From assembly GCA_947501685.1 (NCBI GenBank), contig CANMWQ010000004.1, positions 372,001 through 436,000 of the forward strand: a stretch of DNA of 64,000 nt, given 5' to 3'. Position 1 is the stretch's first letter. Every line of letters starts with the position of its first letter. The position numbers were made by a program, and so were the translations under genes. Below the pieces are notes generated by a model, which was not told the DNA's origin, searched no databases, and saw nothing but the letters and a program-made list of their open reading frames with translations. The stretch comes from an uncultured Litoreibacter sp. (lineage in GTDB: Bacteria; Pseudomonadota; Alphaproteobacteria; Rhodobacterales; Rhodobacteraceae). Shown here one piece after another: positions 28,992 through 38,791 of this stretch.

Positions 28992-29344
28992 CAGCTTCTC
29001 AACCCCGAGCCATCAACGACCTCATCGCTGGTCTGCAAGCCCACACAAAACACATTCACGGTCAGCAGCCCGGCGGTGCGGGTCCGCGTGTCGGTAATCG
29101 GCGTCTCGCCCTCCATGCATGCAATGGAGGCCGCACGCAAAGCTGCGCGCCCTTCATCTTCCAGCGGGATCGCCCCACCATCCTTGTAGCGCATCGCAAC
29201 GCTCGTGGTGTCGCCTGTGCGGGTGGCCTCGACGATCTCGATCTTCGGGCCTTCGGGGACGTCTGGCTTAGTGCTGACCGTTCCGGGCTCACACGCCGCC
29301 AGCGCCATCGCGCCGAGCACAGCAAATCCAACTTTTGCGTTCAT
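28991..29344 (-). CDS. Putative small lipoprotein downstream of nuoF
   Basis: Protein of 117 aa. The signal peptide MNAKVGFAVLGAMALAAC has a canonical lipobox LAAC at residues 15-18. Two mature cysteines (SIACMEGE, VFCVGL) resemble the spacing in the next lipoprotein, and both proteins end in short strand-rich domains, so they may be distant paralogues. The start at 29344 is fixed by the signal peptide; an upstream in-frame start would bury it. It begins 36 bases after nuoF. Confidence 0.68.
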   Translation of the reverse strand: MNAKVGFAVLGAMALAACEPGTVSTKPDVPEGPKIEIVEATRTGDTTSVAMRYKDGGAIPLEDEGRAALRAASIACMEGETPITDTRTRTAGLLTVNVFCVGLQTSDEVVDGSGLRS

Positions 29345-29380
29345 CAGATGTCCCCAATCTTCTCTCTCAGCCAAAGCCGT

Positions 29381-30673
29381 CTACTCGGCTGCAACCTGCA
29401 CGCCGCCGCGCTTGTGTTTGATACGGTCTTCAATCTCGTCGCGGAAATTGCGGATCAGGCCTTGGATCGGCCAGGCCGCAGCATCACCAAGCGCGCAGAT
29501 CGTATGCCCCTCAACCTGTTTGGTCACGTCCAGCAGCATGTCGATCTCCGCTGGGTCCGCGTCGCCTTTGACCAACCGGTCCATGACCCGCATCATCCAG
29601 CCGGTGCCTTCGCGGCAGGGCGTACATTGCCCGCAGCTTTCATGCTTGTAGAACGCCGACAGCCGCCAGATCGCTTTGATAATATCGGTGGACTGGTCCA
29701 TCACGATCACCGCCGCCGTGCCCAGACCCGATTGCAGATCATTGCGCAGGTAGTCGAAATCCATGATCGCGTCCTTCATGTTCTCCCCGCGCACGCAGGG
29801 AACAGAGGAACCACCCGGAATAACCGCTTTCAGATTGCCCCAGCCGCCGCGAATCCCGCCGCAATGCTTCTCGATCAACTCCTCAAAGGAGATGCTCATG
29901 GCCTCCTCGACCACGCAAGGGTTGTTCACATGGCCCGAGATCGCAAACAGCTTGGTGCCTGCATTGTTGGGCCGCCCAAAGCTGGAGAACCAATCCCCCC
30001 CACGCCGCAAGATCGTCGGCACTACGGCAATGGATTCCACATTGTTCACCGTGGTCGGGCAGCCATAGAGCCCCGCCCCCGCCGGGAAGGGCGGCTTCAT
30101 CCGTGGCATGCCCTTCTTGCCCTCAAGGCTTTCAAGCAAAGCGGTCTCTTCGCCGCAAATATAAGCGCCCGCGCCGTGATGCAGGTAAATGTCGAAATCC
30201 CATCCCGATTTGGCCGCGTTCGGGCCAACAAGCCCCGCGTCATAGGCCTCGTCAATGGCGGCTTGCAGCGCCTCTTTCTCGCGGATGTATTCGCCGCGGA
30301 TGTAGATATAGCAGGCGTTGGCATTCATCGCGAAAGACGCGATCAGGCAGCCCTCGATCAGCGTATGCGGGTCGTGGCGCATGATCTCGCGGTCTTTGCA
30401 GGTGCCCGGCTCGGACTCGTCGGCATTGACCACCAGATAGCTGGGACGCCCGTCGCTTTCTTTCGGCATGAAGGACCATTTGAGCCCTGTCGGGAAACCC
30501 GCGCCACCACGGCCCCGCAGGCCGGAGGCCTTCATCTCTTCGATAATCTTGTCGCGCCCGCGCTTGATGATGTTTGCCGTGCCATCCCAATGGCCGCGCT
30601 TTTTGGCGCCCTTCAGGCTGCGGTCATGCATCCCGTAGAGATTGGTAAAGATCCGGTCTTTATCTGCGAGCAT
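29381..30673 (-). CDS. nuoF: NADH-quinone oxidoreductase subunit F
   Basis: NADH- and FMN-binding subunit of complex I, 430 aa, with the N3 [4Fe-4S] cluster. The FMN/NADH loop is [16 protein letters not shown], the NADH site includes [13 protein letters not shown], and the cluster motif is [11 protein letters not shown] with a distal Cys in [11 protein letters not shown]. Length is typical. Confidence 0.97.
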   Translation of the reverse strand: MLADKDRIFTNLYGMHDRSLKGAKKRGHWDGTANIIKRGRDKIIEEMKASGLRGRGGAGFPTGLKWSFMPKESDGRPSYLVVNADESEPGTCKDREIMRHDPHTLIEGCLIASFAMNANACYIYIRGEYIREKEALQAAIDEAYDAGLVGPNAAKSGWDFDIYLHHGAGAYICGEETALLESLEGKKGMPRMKPPFPAGAGLYGCPTTVNNVESIAVVPTILRRGGDWFSSFGRPNNAGTKLFAISGHVNNPCVVEEAMSISFEELIEKHCGGIRGGWGNLKAVIPGGSSVPCVRGENMKDAIMDFDYLRNDLQSGLGTAAVIVMDQSTDIIKAIWRLSAFYKHESCGQCTPCREGTGWMMRVMDRLVKGDADPAEIDMLLDVTKQVEGHTICALGDAAAWPIQGLIRNFRDEIEDRIKHKRGGVQVAAE

Positions 30674-30685
30674 CGCTTGCGTCCC

Positions 30686-30910
30686 TTAACTGTCATCCCG
30701 GCGCGCGTGCCAGGTCATAAAAGAGCTGACCAGCGCCCATCCAAACACGGCCAAAGCCGCGAGGTCGAACAAGCCAAGGGTGCGTGTCGACCACCCAAGG
30801 CTTGCTCCGATAAACTGCACCCCGACATAGGCGACTGCGGTTCCGGCAATGATCAAGGCCAGAAGCCTTCCGCGCCGGGACCGAGCACCGTTGTCGTCGG
30901 AGCCCGTCAT
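30686..30910 (-). CDS. Small two-helix membrane protein (DUF5337-like)
   Basis: Protein of 74 aa with two predicted membrane helices (LALIIAGTAVAYVGVQFIG and LFDLAALAVFGWALVSSF) and an Arg-rich N terminus. It resembles the short DUF5337 proteins found in nuo operons of Rhodobacteraceae; that assignment is from memory of the family and is not tested here. It lies 12 bases before nuoF and about 23 after the HhH protein gene. It could be an accessory subunit or assembly factor of the membrane arm. Confidence 0.68.
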   Translation of the reverse strand: MTGSDDNGARSRRGRLLALIIAGTAVAYVGVQFIGASLGWSTRTLGLFDLAALAVFGWALVSSFMTWHARRDDS

Positions 30911-30933
30911 ATTTTACGCCAAACAGGCACGGT

Positions 30934-31728
30934 TTAGTAAACGCCGCCCTTCTTGACCTTGTTGGAGAACTCGGTGGTCCCCCCTTTGGCCAGCGTTTTG
31001 CACTGTTTGATCCATTCGTCGCGCTCAATCCGGCCTTTGAATTTCAGGCGCGAGTCAACCCACTCGACCTCTTTCTTGCGCCATCCTGCAATCTGGTCGA
31101 AATGGTAAAAGCCCATCTCGTTGAGCGTTTTCTCAAGGCCGGGTCCAACCCCTTTGATCTGCTTGAGATCATCCGCACCACTGGCACGCGCCTTCTTAAG
31201 AAGCGCTGGCTTGCCGTCCTTTGCGACCGGAGCTTGCTTGGGCTTGTCAGCGGCCTTTGCCTTCGGCGCTGCTTTAGGCTTGGCCGCCGCTTTCGGGGCT
31301 GCCTTGGCCTTCGGAGCCGCTTTGGCTTTTGGCGCGGCCTTCGGCTTTGGCGCAGCTTTCGGCTTGGCTGCCGCTTTTGGCGCGGGCTCAGAGGTTGTGG
31401 CCCCAGAGCTCACCAGCGGAGCCGCCATGGTCGCAGCACCCGCCGCCGCAGCTGTTGCGGTTGCCGCCGTGGCCGCTTTGGCGGTCGTGGTGTTAGCGGA
31501 AGATGTCGCGCCAGACGTCGTGCTCGCGGCTTGCGCAGTATTCCCTGTGCAGAACGCCCAGCTAAGGAACAACCCGCCCAAAACAAAGGCAAGCCCTCCG
31601 AGCATAACTGCCGGCAAGAAGGCCCATTCGCCCTGCACCATAAGCAAGGCTGCAATCAAGATCCCCGCGAGCGCCGCAATCAGCCAGCACGTAATGGCGC
31701 ATGATGCGCCTGATGAATTCTGAGTCAT
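30934..31728 (-). CDS. Membrane-anchored Lys/Ala-Pro linker protein with HhH-type C-terminal domain
   Basis: Protein of 264 aa. Residues 12-30 and 36-58 form two membrane helices. Residues 60-170 are low complexity: first Ala/Thr-rich, then repeats of the type KAAPKAK. Residues 171-264 form a compact domain with a helix-hairpin-helix-like turn (DLKQIKGVGPGLEKTL) and the conserved end [20 protein letters not shown]. This domain is the same as the C-terminal 95 residues of the NuoE encoded just upstream (about 69 identities over 94 aligned positions, counted by eye). HhH turns usually bind DNA, but the domain may serve protein contact here. It starts about 32 bases after nuoE. Confidence 0.78.
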   Translation of the reverse strand: MTQNSSGASCAITCWLIAALAGILIAALLMVQGEWAFLPAVMLGGLAFVLGGLFLSWAFCTGNTAQAASTTSGATSSANTTTAKAATAATATAAAAGAATMAAPLVSSGATTSEPAPKAAAKPKAAPKPKAAPKAKAAPKAKAAPKAAAKPKAAPKAKAADKPKQAPVAKDGKPALLKKARASGADDLKQIKGVGPGLEKTLNEMGFYHFDQIAGWRKKEVEWVDSRLKFKGRIERDEWIKQCKTLAKGGTTEFSNKVKKGGVY

Positions 31729-31760
31729 GTCTTATCTCCCTGTCCGCTAGATACTCGCAC

Positions 31761-32912
31761 TTAGTATACACCACCCTTTTTCACCCGGCCCGAAAACTCG
31801 GTCGTGCCACCTTTGGCGAGGGTCTTTGCTTGTGATACCCAATTGTCGCGACTGACCCGGCCCTTGAATCCTTCAAGATGGTCGTCCACCCACGAAACTT
31901 CGGCCTTGCGCCAACCGGCAACCTGGTCGAAATGATAAACGCCGAGCTTATTCAGCAGCGCTTCAAGTTTTGGCCCAACGCCCTTGATCATCTTGAGATC
32001 ATCCGAGCCACCCGCACGGGCTTTTTTCAACATCTCGGGCTTGCCATCCTTGGACACCGGCTTGCGCGCCGCAGGGGTCGCGGCCGCCTTAGCAGCAGGT
32101 TTGGAAGACTTGGGCCGTGCTTTTGCCACCGCAGCCGTCGCTTTCGCTTTAGCAGCAGGCTTGGCTTTCGGCGCAGGCTTGGCTTTGCCACCAGAGGTCG
32201 GAGCCCCCTGCCCCCAAGGCGCAATCAGCGGCACTTCTGTGCCGTCAATCCGCTTGATCGTGTCGCCAATATCCGTTGCTAGCTGCACCGAGGCATTATA
32301 CTGCGTCTTGCCGCTGTCATATTCGGTCAGCGAGGTCAGCCCCTTCAAAGGCTCCGCCGCGTAGCGTCCGTTCTGCGAGCCCGGCACCGGCACCTTGCCC
32401 GCAGCCATCTCGTCAATCAGCTCGCCCATGCGGTTGGCAGTCAGATCCTCGTAGTAATCCTTGCCAATCTGGGCCATCGGCGCGTTGGCGCAGGCCCCGA
32501 GGCACTCCACCTCTTCCCAGGAGAACTTGCCATCCTCGGAAATCTGATGGGCCTTCGGCGCAATCTTTTCCTTGCACACGGCCACCAGATCCTCCGCGCC
32601 GCAGATCATGCAGGATGTGGTACCGCAAATCTGAATATGGGCCACGGACCCAACAGGTTGCAGCTGGAACATGAAGTAAAACGAGGCCACCTCAAGCGCG
32701 CGGATATAGTCCATCCCCAGCATGTCGGCCACGCCCTCAATCGCCGGACGGGTCAACCACCCCTCCTGCTCCTGCGCGCGCCACAAAAGCGGAATAATCG
32801 CCGAGGCCTGACGCCCCTCCGGGTATTTCGTAATCTGCGCCTCCGCCCATTTCTGGTTGGCAGGCGTGAAAGCAAAGCTCTCAGGTTGGTCTTTGTAGAG
32901 GCGGCGTAGCAT
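31761..32912 (-). CDS. nuoE: NADH-quinone oxidoreductase subunit E with long C-terminal extension
   Basis: Thioredoxin-like [2Fe-2S] (N1a) subunit of complex I, here 383 aa, far longer than the 160-240 aa of most NuoE. Residues 1-175 are the normal domain, with cluster ligands Cys96, Cys101, Cys137 and Cys141 (CGTTSC and ECLGAC). Residues 240-288 are a Lys/Ala/Pro linker. Residues 289-383 are an HhH-like domain duplicated in the next gene. Long NuoE proteins occur in Rhodobacter relatives, so the extension is probably real and not a frame error. GGAG lies 8 bases before the ATG. Confidence 0.95.
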   Translation of the reverse strand: MLRRLYKDQPESFAFTPANQKWAEAQITKYPEGRQASAIIPLLWRAQEQEGWLTRPAIEGVADMLGMDYIRALEVASFYFMFQLQPVGSVAHIQICGTTSCMICGAEDLVAVCKEKIAPKAHQISEDGKFSWEEVECLGACANAPMAQIGKDYYEDLTANRMGELIDEMAAGKVPVPGSQNGRYAAEPLKGLTSLTEYDSGKTQYNASVQLATDIGDTIKRIDGTEVPLIAPWGQGAPTSGGKAKPAPKAKPAAKAKATAAVAKARPKSSKPAAKAAATPAARKPVSKDGKPEMLKKARAGGSDDLKMIKGVGPKLEALLNKLGVYHFDQVAGWRKAEVSWVDDHLEGFKGRVSRDNWVSQAKTLAKGGTTEFSGRVKKGGVY

Positions 32913-32915
32913 GAA

Positions 32916-33602
32916 CTATTTATCTCCAAGTCGTTTGCCGGACATCACGCCTGCGCATTTGCTCTCAACAGCAGGAAATGCTGCCAGGAGGTTCTTCCAA
33001 AGCGCATTCTTTTCTGACAGTATTTCAGCCAGTTCTTCTGCCACAGCAAAGCGGGTATCAGGCACTTGCTCATCCCCGTACATACTAAGGGCCTTCTCCT
33101 CTTTTAGCCCCCGAATAATATCAATAGAATTTCCAACTGATGCACGCAGAGATCCCCCTGCGTATGCCGCTATGACTGTCAAAGACCCTTCTAGCCCAGC
33201 GAAGTCTCTGTATGAGCCTCTCGCGCGATCATACCAAATAGTTCGAGGTTTCGGAGTGTACTGAGAGCTATGGTGGTTCTGCGGAAAACCAGAAATAGAA
33301 ACTTCTCTAAATCTGAGTTCTCCCGACTTGCCGAGACGGCCTTCAACTTTAATCCCGGAGTCTTGAATTTCAGCTGCATAGTCCAAAAAACGTTGATACT
33401 CGTCCGGTATCGCGGCCGCTTGGACAAGAAAGGTTTCGCATATGTTGACCTGTCGTTGATGTACGTTTGCTTCAAGCGAAGCATTTATCGCTTTTCCAGC
33501 CTGTCGAGCCTGAAGGCCTGCAAAAACAGTTGCCACAATCGAAGCCATTGCCGCCACGACCGAAACGCCAAAAGACATTTTTTCTGACGTAGACATACTC
33601 AC
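32916..33602 (-). CDS. Uncharacterised anchored protein inserted between nuoD and nuoE
   Basis: Protein of 228 aa that I do not recognise. Residues 9-31 form one membrane helix ([19 protein letters not shown]), followed by a helical stretch ([19 protein letters not shown]) and a mixed soluble domain. Its DNA is about 50% G+C, lower than the flanking nuoD and nuoE. The GTG at 33602 overlaps the nuoD stop as GTGA; an ATG six bases later is an alternative. Its stop lies three bases before the nuoE ATG, so the nuoE ribosome site is inside this gene. Function unknown; it looks like cargo added to the operon. Confidence 0.72.
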   Translation of the reverse strand: MSMSTSEKMSFGVSVVAAMASIVATVFAGLQARQAGKAINASLEANVHQRQVNICETFLVQAAAIPDEYQRFLDYAAEIQDSGIKVEGRLGKSGELRFREVSISGFPQNHHSSQYTPKPRTIWYDRARGSYRDFAGLEGSLTVIAAYAGGSLRASVGNSIDIIRGLKEEKALSMYGDEQVPDTRFAVAEELAEILSEKNALWKNLLAAFPAVESKCAGVMSGKRLGDK

Positions 33603-34816
33603 CGGTCAATTTCTCCGAAAACGACATCCATCGTGCCGATAATGGCGGCGACGTCGGCCAGTTGGTGGCCTTTGCACATGTAGTCCATCGCCTGCAGATG
33701 CAGGAAACCCGGAGCTTTCAGCTTGGCGCGATACGGCTTGTTGGTGCCATCCGCCACGAGGTAGACACCGAACTCGCCCTTGGGGGCCTCGACGGCGGCA
33801 TAGACCTCGCCCGCAGGCACGTGGAAGCCTTCGGTATAAAGCTTGAAATGGTGGATCAGCGCTTCCATCGACGTCTTCATATCGCCGCGGGAGGGAGGCG
33901 TCATCTTGCCCCGCGCCATGATGTCGCCCTTGCCCTCAGGCTCGCGCAGCTTGGTGATGGCCTGGCGCATGATCGACAGCGACTGGCGCATTTCTTCCAT
34001 GCGGACCAGATAGCGGTCATAGCAATCGCCGTTCTTGCCCACGGGGATCTCGAACTCGAACTCATTGTAGCATTCATAGGGCTGCGCACGGCGGAGATCC
34101 CAAGCCAGACCCGACCCGCGCACCATGACGCCGGAGAAGCCGTAATCCAGAATATCCTGCTCCGAGATAATGCCGATATCTGCGTTGCGTTGCTTGAAAA
34201 TCCGGTTGTCGGTCAGCAGCCCGTCAATATCGGCAAGCACCGAAGGGAAGGTCTCCGTCCACGCCTCGATATCATTGAGCAGGTCTTCCGGCAGGTCCTG
34301 ATGTACACCACCGGGCCGGAAATACGCGGCGTGCAGACGCGCGCCGCAAGCCCGCTCGTAAAACACCATCAGCTTTTCGCGCTCTTCAAAGCCCCAAAGC
34401 GGAGGCGTCAACGCGCCCACATCCATCGCCTGCGTGGTCACGTTCAGCAGGTGGTTCAGGATGCGCCCAATCTCCGAATAAAGCACCCGGATCAGTGACG
34501 CGCGGCGCGGCACCTCGGTGCCGGTCAGCTTTTCAATCGCCAGACACCAGGCATGTTCCTGGTTCATCGGGGAGACGTAATCCAGCCTGTCAAAATACGG
34601 CAGGTTTTGCAGATACGTGCGGCTCTCCATCAGCTTTTCAGTGCCGCGGTGCAGCAAGCCGATATGCGGATCGCAGCGCTCCACAATCTCGCCATCCAGC
34701 TCAAGCACCAGACGCAACACGCCGTGGGCCGCCGGGTGCTGTGGTCCGAAGTTGATGTTGAAGTTGCGGATTTTCTGCTCGCCCGTCAGGGCGTCATTAA
34801 ACTTGGAGCCGTCCAT
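33599..34816 (-). CDS. nuoD: NADH-quinone oxidoreductase subunit D
   Basis: 49-kDa-type subunit of complex I, 405 aa, which lines the quinone pocket with NuoB. Hallmarks are [37 protein letters not shown] and the conserved C-terminal FGEIDR. It starts at the ATG of 34816, overlapping the nuoC TGA by one base; a GTG one codon earlier is possible. Its stop overlaps the GTG of the inserted gene. Confidence 0.97.
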   Translation of the reverse strand: MDGSKFNDALTGEQKIRNFNINFGPQHPAAHGVLRLVLELDGEIVERCDPHIGLLHRGTEKLMESRTYLQNLPYFDRLDYVSPMNQEHAWCLAIEKLTGTEVPRRASLIRVLYSEIGRILNHLLNVTTQAMDVGALTPPLWGFEEREKLMVFYERACGARLHAAYFRPGGVHQDLPEDLLNDIEAWTETFPSVLADIDGLLTDNRIFKQRNADIGIISEQDILDYGFSGVMVRGSGLAWDLRRAQPYECYNEFEFEIPVGKNGDCYDRYLVRMEEMRQSLSIMRQAITKLREPEGKGDIMARGKMTPPSRGDMKTSMEALIHHFKLYTEGFHVPAGEVYAAVEAPKGEFGVYLVADGTNKPYRAKLKAPGFLHLQAMDYMCKGHQLADVAAIIGTMDVVFGEIDR

Positions 34817-35436
34817 CACTTAGCCTCCTCAGTTTTCTCGTCGCCCTTTTCATCACCCGGCAGCACGTATTGCGCACCTTCCCATGGCGACATGAAATCG
34901 AACTGGCGGTATTCCTGCACCAGCGTCACCGGCTCATAGACCACGCGCTTTTGTTCTTCATCGTAGCGCAGTTCCACATAGCCCGTCGTGGGGAAATCCT
35001 TGCGCAGCGGATACCCGCGGAACCCGTAGTCCGTCAGAATGCGGCGCAGGTCGGGGTGTCCTGAGAACAAGATGCCGAACATGTCGAAGATTTCGCGCTC
35101 AAACCAGTTGGCGGCCGGGTAGACATCGACCAAGGACGCCACGGTTTCTTCCTCCCGCACGGCCAGCTTCACCCGGACCCGGTGGTTTTGGTACATGCTC
35201 AGGAAGTGGTAAACGACGTCAAACCGCGCGTCGCGCGTCGGGTGGTCCACGGCCGTCATGTCGATCATCGTCGAGAAGCGGCAGGTCGCATCGGTCTTCA
35301 GAAACTCCGAGAAGGACACCAGTGACGAGGGCGAAATGCTGATCGTCAGCTCGTCAAAGGCAATATCCCATTCCAAGACGCAATCGGGGCGCTTGGTCTC
35401 GATATAGCCTGCCAGCTCTTTGAGTGCTTCGGTCAT
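34816..35436 (-). CDS. nuoC: NADH-quinone oxidoreductase subunit C
   Basis: 30-kDa-type peripheral-arm subunit, 206 aa. The family signature [19 protein letters not shown] is clear ([17 protein letters not shown]), then GYPLRKDFP. It is separate from nuoD, as in most alphaproteobacteria. The Glu/Lys-rich tail is short. Confidence 0.97.
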   Translation of the reverse strand: MTEALKELAGYIETKRPDCVLEWDIAFDELTISISPSSLVSFSEFLKTDATCRFSTMIDMTAVDHPTRDARFDVVYHFLSMYQNHRVRVKLAVREEETVASLVDVYPAANWFEREIFDMFGILFSGHPDLRRILTDYGFRGYPLRKDFPTTGYVELRYDEEQKRVVYEPVTLVQEYRQFDFMSPWEGAQYVLPGDEKGDEKTEEAK

Positions 35437-35451
35437 GTGTCTGTTCAGTCC

Positions 35452-36353
<902 letters not shown>

Positions 36354-36414
36354 GGGTGTCTCCTGTCGTACCGGCGCATCTCGACATGCGGGACCCAATT
36401 CCGGGTTGGCTGAT

Positions 36415-36442
36415 CTTTAAGGCCCGTCTGTCTGGGGGTCAA
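36415..36442 (-). promoter_or_regulatory. Candidate nuo operon promoter
   Basis: On the minus strand TTGACC (36442-36437) and TTAAAG (36420-36415) are 16 bases apart, about 62 bases before the nuoA GTG. The -35 is good and the -10 is poor. It directly abuts the large dyad at 36449-36503, so the dyad would lie upstream of the -35 like an activator site. Confidence 0.38.
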
Positions 36443-36448
36443 TGCAAT

Positions 36449-36503
36449 GGCACACGCAAAATGCCTGTGATTGCCACCAATGCACAGACATTTTGCCGCT
36501 GCC
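36449..36503. repeat. Long imperfect dyad upstream of the nuo operon
   Basis: The left arm GCAAAATGCCTGTG (36456-36469) pairs with the right arm CACAGACATTTTGC (36483-36496) with one mismatch. Inside, ATTG pairs with CAAT around a CCAC loop, with one bulged base. Outside, GGCA (36449-36452) pairs with TGCC (36500-36503) across a 3-base internal loop. In total about 21 of 22 positions pair. It lies in the 232-bp divergent region between nuoA and the DUF4274-like gene. Confidence 0.75.
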
Positions 36504-36585
36504 TTCGGCTTCTGCCCCAATTTCATCATTCTCTGGCCAGAATACCCCGGTAGCCCTACCCCATCACAAGCTCTGGGAGGCAAAC

Positions 36586-37596
36586 GTGGCCGGGATAATT
36601 CAGCTACTCAAATACAGGCTCAACCGCGACCCTGCACGCTTTGACACTTTGGATGCGTTTTTTGATTTAGCAGCCGCGCAATGGCGCGAGGATCTGGCCA
36701 TGGGCCAAACCGAAACCCTGCGCCTTGAGCAAGGCGGCAAGGAAGACAGCGCGCTCTGGTCTCGCGTCTTCTTCACGGAGATGGCCACCCCGCATGCCGA
36801 AGAGCTCGACGCCCTGCCCGATCACAGCAGCCCGGAGGCCAAAAAGCGCCTGACACGGATCGCCGCTTGCTGGTGTGCAACAATTCCCTCACATGCCGCG
36901 ATTGCCCGGATGACGGCGCTGGCCCGGATCGCCGCAGACGGCCCCCAAAAGCAAGCGCTTGCGCAAGCGGCCATGCAGCGGGAAGCCATTCTCAATGCAG
37001 GGTTCAGCTGGACCCACCGCACGCCCGAAAAACGCGCGCAACAGCGCCTGAAACAGGATTGGGCCAAAAGCCCGCCGCTCAGAAATTACGCCGATGCCGA
37101 GGGCATCGACCATGTGGGCTTGGGCGTATGGGTCGCCACGCTGGACCGCGACACGTTGCATGTTTTCGTCAGCACCTACTCGCTCAAAAATGACAACCTG
37201 ACGCCGCTGCATGCCGCCATCTCGAACCCGGCCTGCGACAAGGCCACCGCCCTGTCGCTGCTGGCCTGGTGCAACCCCGCCTCCATGTCGCAAAACCCCA
37301 AAGCCGCGCGCCGCCCCGCAAAAACCAAGCGGCAGGCCGTGGCGCTGATCAATGCGGTGCACGCACGGCTCAGCGCCGGGCTTTTCGGCCCATCGACCCT
37401 CGCCCCGGCACCGGAAGTTGACGAGCTCAGAGACTGGCAAGCCCAGCGCCTTCAGGCGGAGCAGCCCCTGCGCTGGCCCCTTGATGCGGATGTGTTTGAT
37501 GATTTAGGCTTTGAGCTGCCAGACCCGGCCTATGAGGTATCAGAGAACGGGCTGGAATTCCGCACCCCGTTCCGCCCGGATATTTTCGCCGCCTGA
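36586..37596 (+). CDS. DUF4274-like protein
   Basis: Cytoplasmic protein of 336 aa. Residues around 180-225 (HVFVSTYSLKND, ISNPACDKATALSLLAW) resemble DUF4274, a short domain of unknown function with the pattern aromatic-rich strand, then CD.GTAL. The N-terminal 150 residues are helical with no recognised domain. I chose the GTG at 36586 because GGGAGG lies five bases upstream; longer in-frame readings pass through the nuo upstream dyad. The 3' end overlaps the convergent transglycosylase gene by 57 bases. Confidence 0.65.
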   Translation: MAGIIQLLKYRLNRDPARFDTLDAFFDLAAAQWREDLAMGQTETLRLEQGGKEDSALWSRVFFTEMATPHAEELDALPDHSSPEAKKRLTRIAACWCATIPSHAAIARMTALARIAADGPQKQALAQAAMQREAILNAGFSWTHRTPEKRAQQRLKQDWAKSPPLRNYADAEGIDHVGLGVWVATLDRDTLHVFVSTYSLKNDNLTPLHAAISNPACDKATALSLLAWCNPASMSQNPKAARRPAKTKRQAVALINAVHARLSAGLFGPSTLAPAPEVDELRDWQAQRLQAEQPLRWPLDADVFDDLGFELPDPAYEVSENGLEFRTPFRPDIFAA

Positions 37597-38724
37597 AGCG
37601 CCGCTCCAGGACAAGCGTTCCAGCAAAGCCGGCGACGGCGTGCCTGTCGGCTCCAACCCAACACTGCGCTGATAAGCGGAGATCGCGGCTTTGGTCTTGG
37701 GGCCCAGCACACCATCCGCTTTGCCCGCATCAAACCCATTTGCCGTCAGCCGGGATTGCAGAAGTTTGCGTTGATCTATCGTTAAGCCGTATTTATCCGG
37801 CCCAAACGGGGTCCGCAACGGCCCACCACCCGCCAGACGGTCGGCCAGATGCCCCACACCCAGCGCGTAATTGTCCGAGTTGTTGTAGCGCTTGATCGCC
37901 CGGAAATTCTGCCCGACGCTAAAACGCGGACCGCCCGGATCGGGCTGCAACCCGCCATCCGCGGTTTCGCGGCCCCATGGCTGCCCCCGCTGCCAGCCGG
38001 AGCGCGCGAGATACGCCGCCGTCGAGGCCAAGGCGTCTGATGGGTCCTCCCCCCAAATGTCGCGCCGCCCGTCGCCTGTGAAATCCACCGCGAATTGCTG
38101 GTAAGAGGTCGGGATAAACTGCGTATGTCCCATCGCCCCGGCCCAAGAGCCAATCAGCCGCTCGGGCGTCGTGTCGCCGCTTTGCAAAATCCGGAGCGCG
38201 GCCAGCACCTGCTTTTCAAAAAACGCCCCGCGCCGCCCCTCAAAAGCCAGCGTCGAAGTCGCAGAGATGACCGGGATTGTCCCGCGCCGCGTGCCAAAAT
38301 TACTCTCCACACCCCAGATGGCCGCGACCACATTGGCAGGCACGCCGTAGCGCGCCTCGATCGCGTCGAGCCTGCTGCGTTGACGCGCAAATGCCACGCG
38401 CCCTTGGGCGATCTTCTCCTCGCTGGCCACAATGGCCAGATAATCCTCAAAGCTGCGTTTGAACTCGGTCTGGTTGCGGTCCCGCTCGATCACGCCGGGC
38501 AAAAACCCTGCGTTGCGAAAGCCGCGCTCCAGAATACCGGGGCTGATCCCCTGCGCCGCCGCCCGGGTCTTGAAGCCCGCGACCCAGCGGCTCCAGCCGG
38601 AATTTGCGACCGCCCGCATCTCCGGCTCCGCCCGCAGCAAAGGCCGCGTCGCCGCCCCGCCGCTGCAGGCCTGCACGCTGGCCGCAACGCCGGTGATGAT
38701 AAAATGCCGTCTTGAGATGCCCAT
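37540..38724 (-). CDS. Lytic murein transglycosylase, MltB family
   Basis: Periplasmic peptidoglycan lyase of 394 aa. The N terminus has twin arginines (SRRHF) and a signal peptide with a Cys in VQACSGG that could be a lipobox. The GH103-like SLT domain carries the catalytic Glu in IWGVESNFG and the typical AMGHTQFIPTSY. A C-terminal peptidoglycan-binding domain follows (GFDAGKADGVLGPKTKAAI). It cleaves the MurNAc-GlcNAc bond to give anhydro ends. It is downstream of liuC on the opposite side of a 67-bp gap and is unlikely to be functionally linked. Confidence 0.92.
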   Translation of the reverse strand: MGISRRHFIITGVAASVQACSGGAATRPLLRAEPEMRAVANSGWSRWVAGFKTRAAAQGISPGILERGFRNAGFLPGVIERDRNQTEFKRSFEDYLAIVASEEKIAQGRVAFARQRSRLDAIEARYGVPANVVAAIWGVESNFGTRRGTIPVISATSTLAFEGRRGAFFEKQVLAALRILQSGDTTPERLIGSWAGAMGHTQFIPTSYQQFAVDFTGDGRRDIWGEDPSDALASTAAYLARSGWQRGQPWGRETADGGLQPDPGGPRFSVGQNFRAIKRYNNSDNYALGVGHLADRLAGGGPLRTPFGPDKYGLTIDQRKLLQSRLTANGFDAGKADGVLGPKTKAAISAYQRSVGLEPTGTPSPALLERLSWSGASGGENIRAERGAEFQPVL

Positions 38725-38791
38725 CGGGTTTGCCCCTTTTTTTGCCTCGGTCTGTTCTTGCAGCTTTATGTGGCGCGCGGCAGGGGTCGGA

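Noticed and set aside
29348-30937. Long open frame on the plus strand across nuoF
   Set aside because: It is antisense to nuoF and shows the same shadow composition. nuoF is certain.
24690-33602. A prophage or mobile element in the nuo operon
   Set aside because: No integrase, transposase, terminal repeat or attachment site is seen around the low-GC genes.
36442-36585. Longer N terminus for the DUF4274-like protein
   Set aside because: It would code through the large nuo dyad and has no ribosome site. The GTG at 36586 has GGGAGG.
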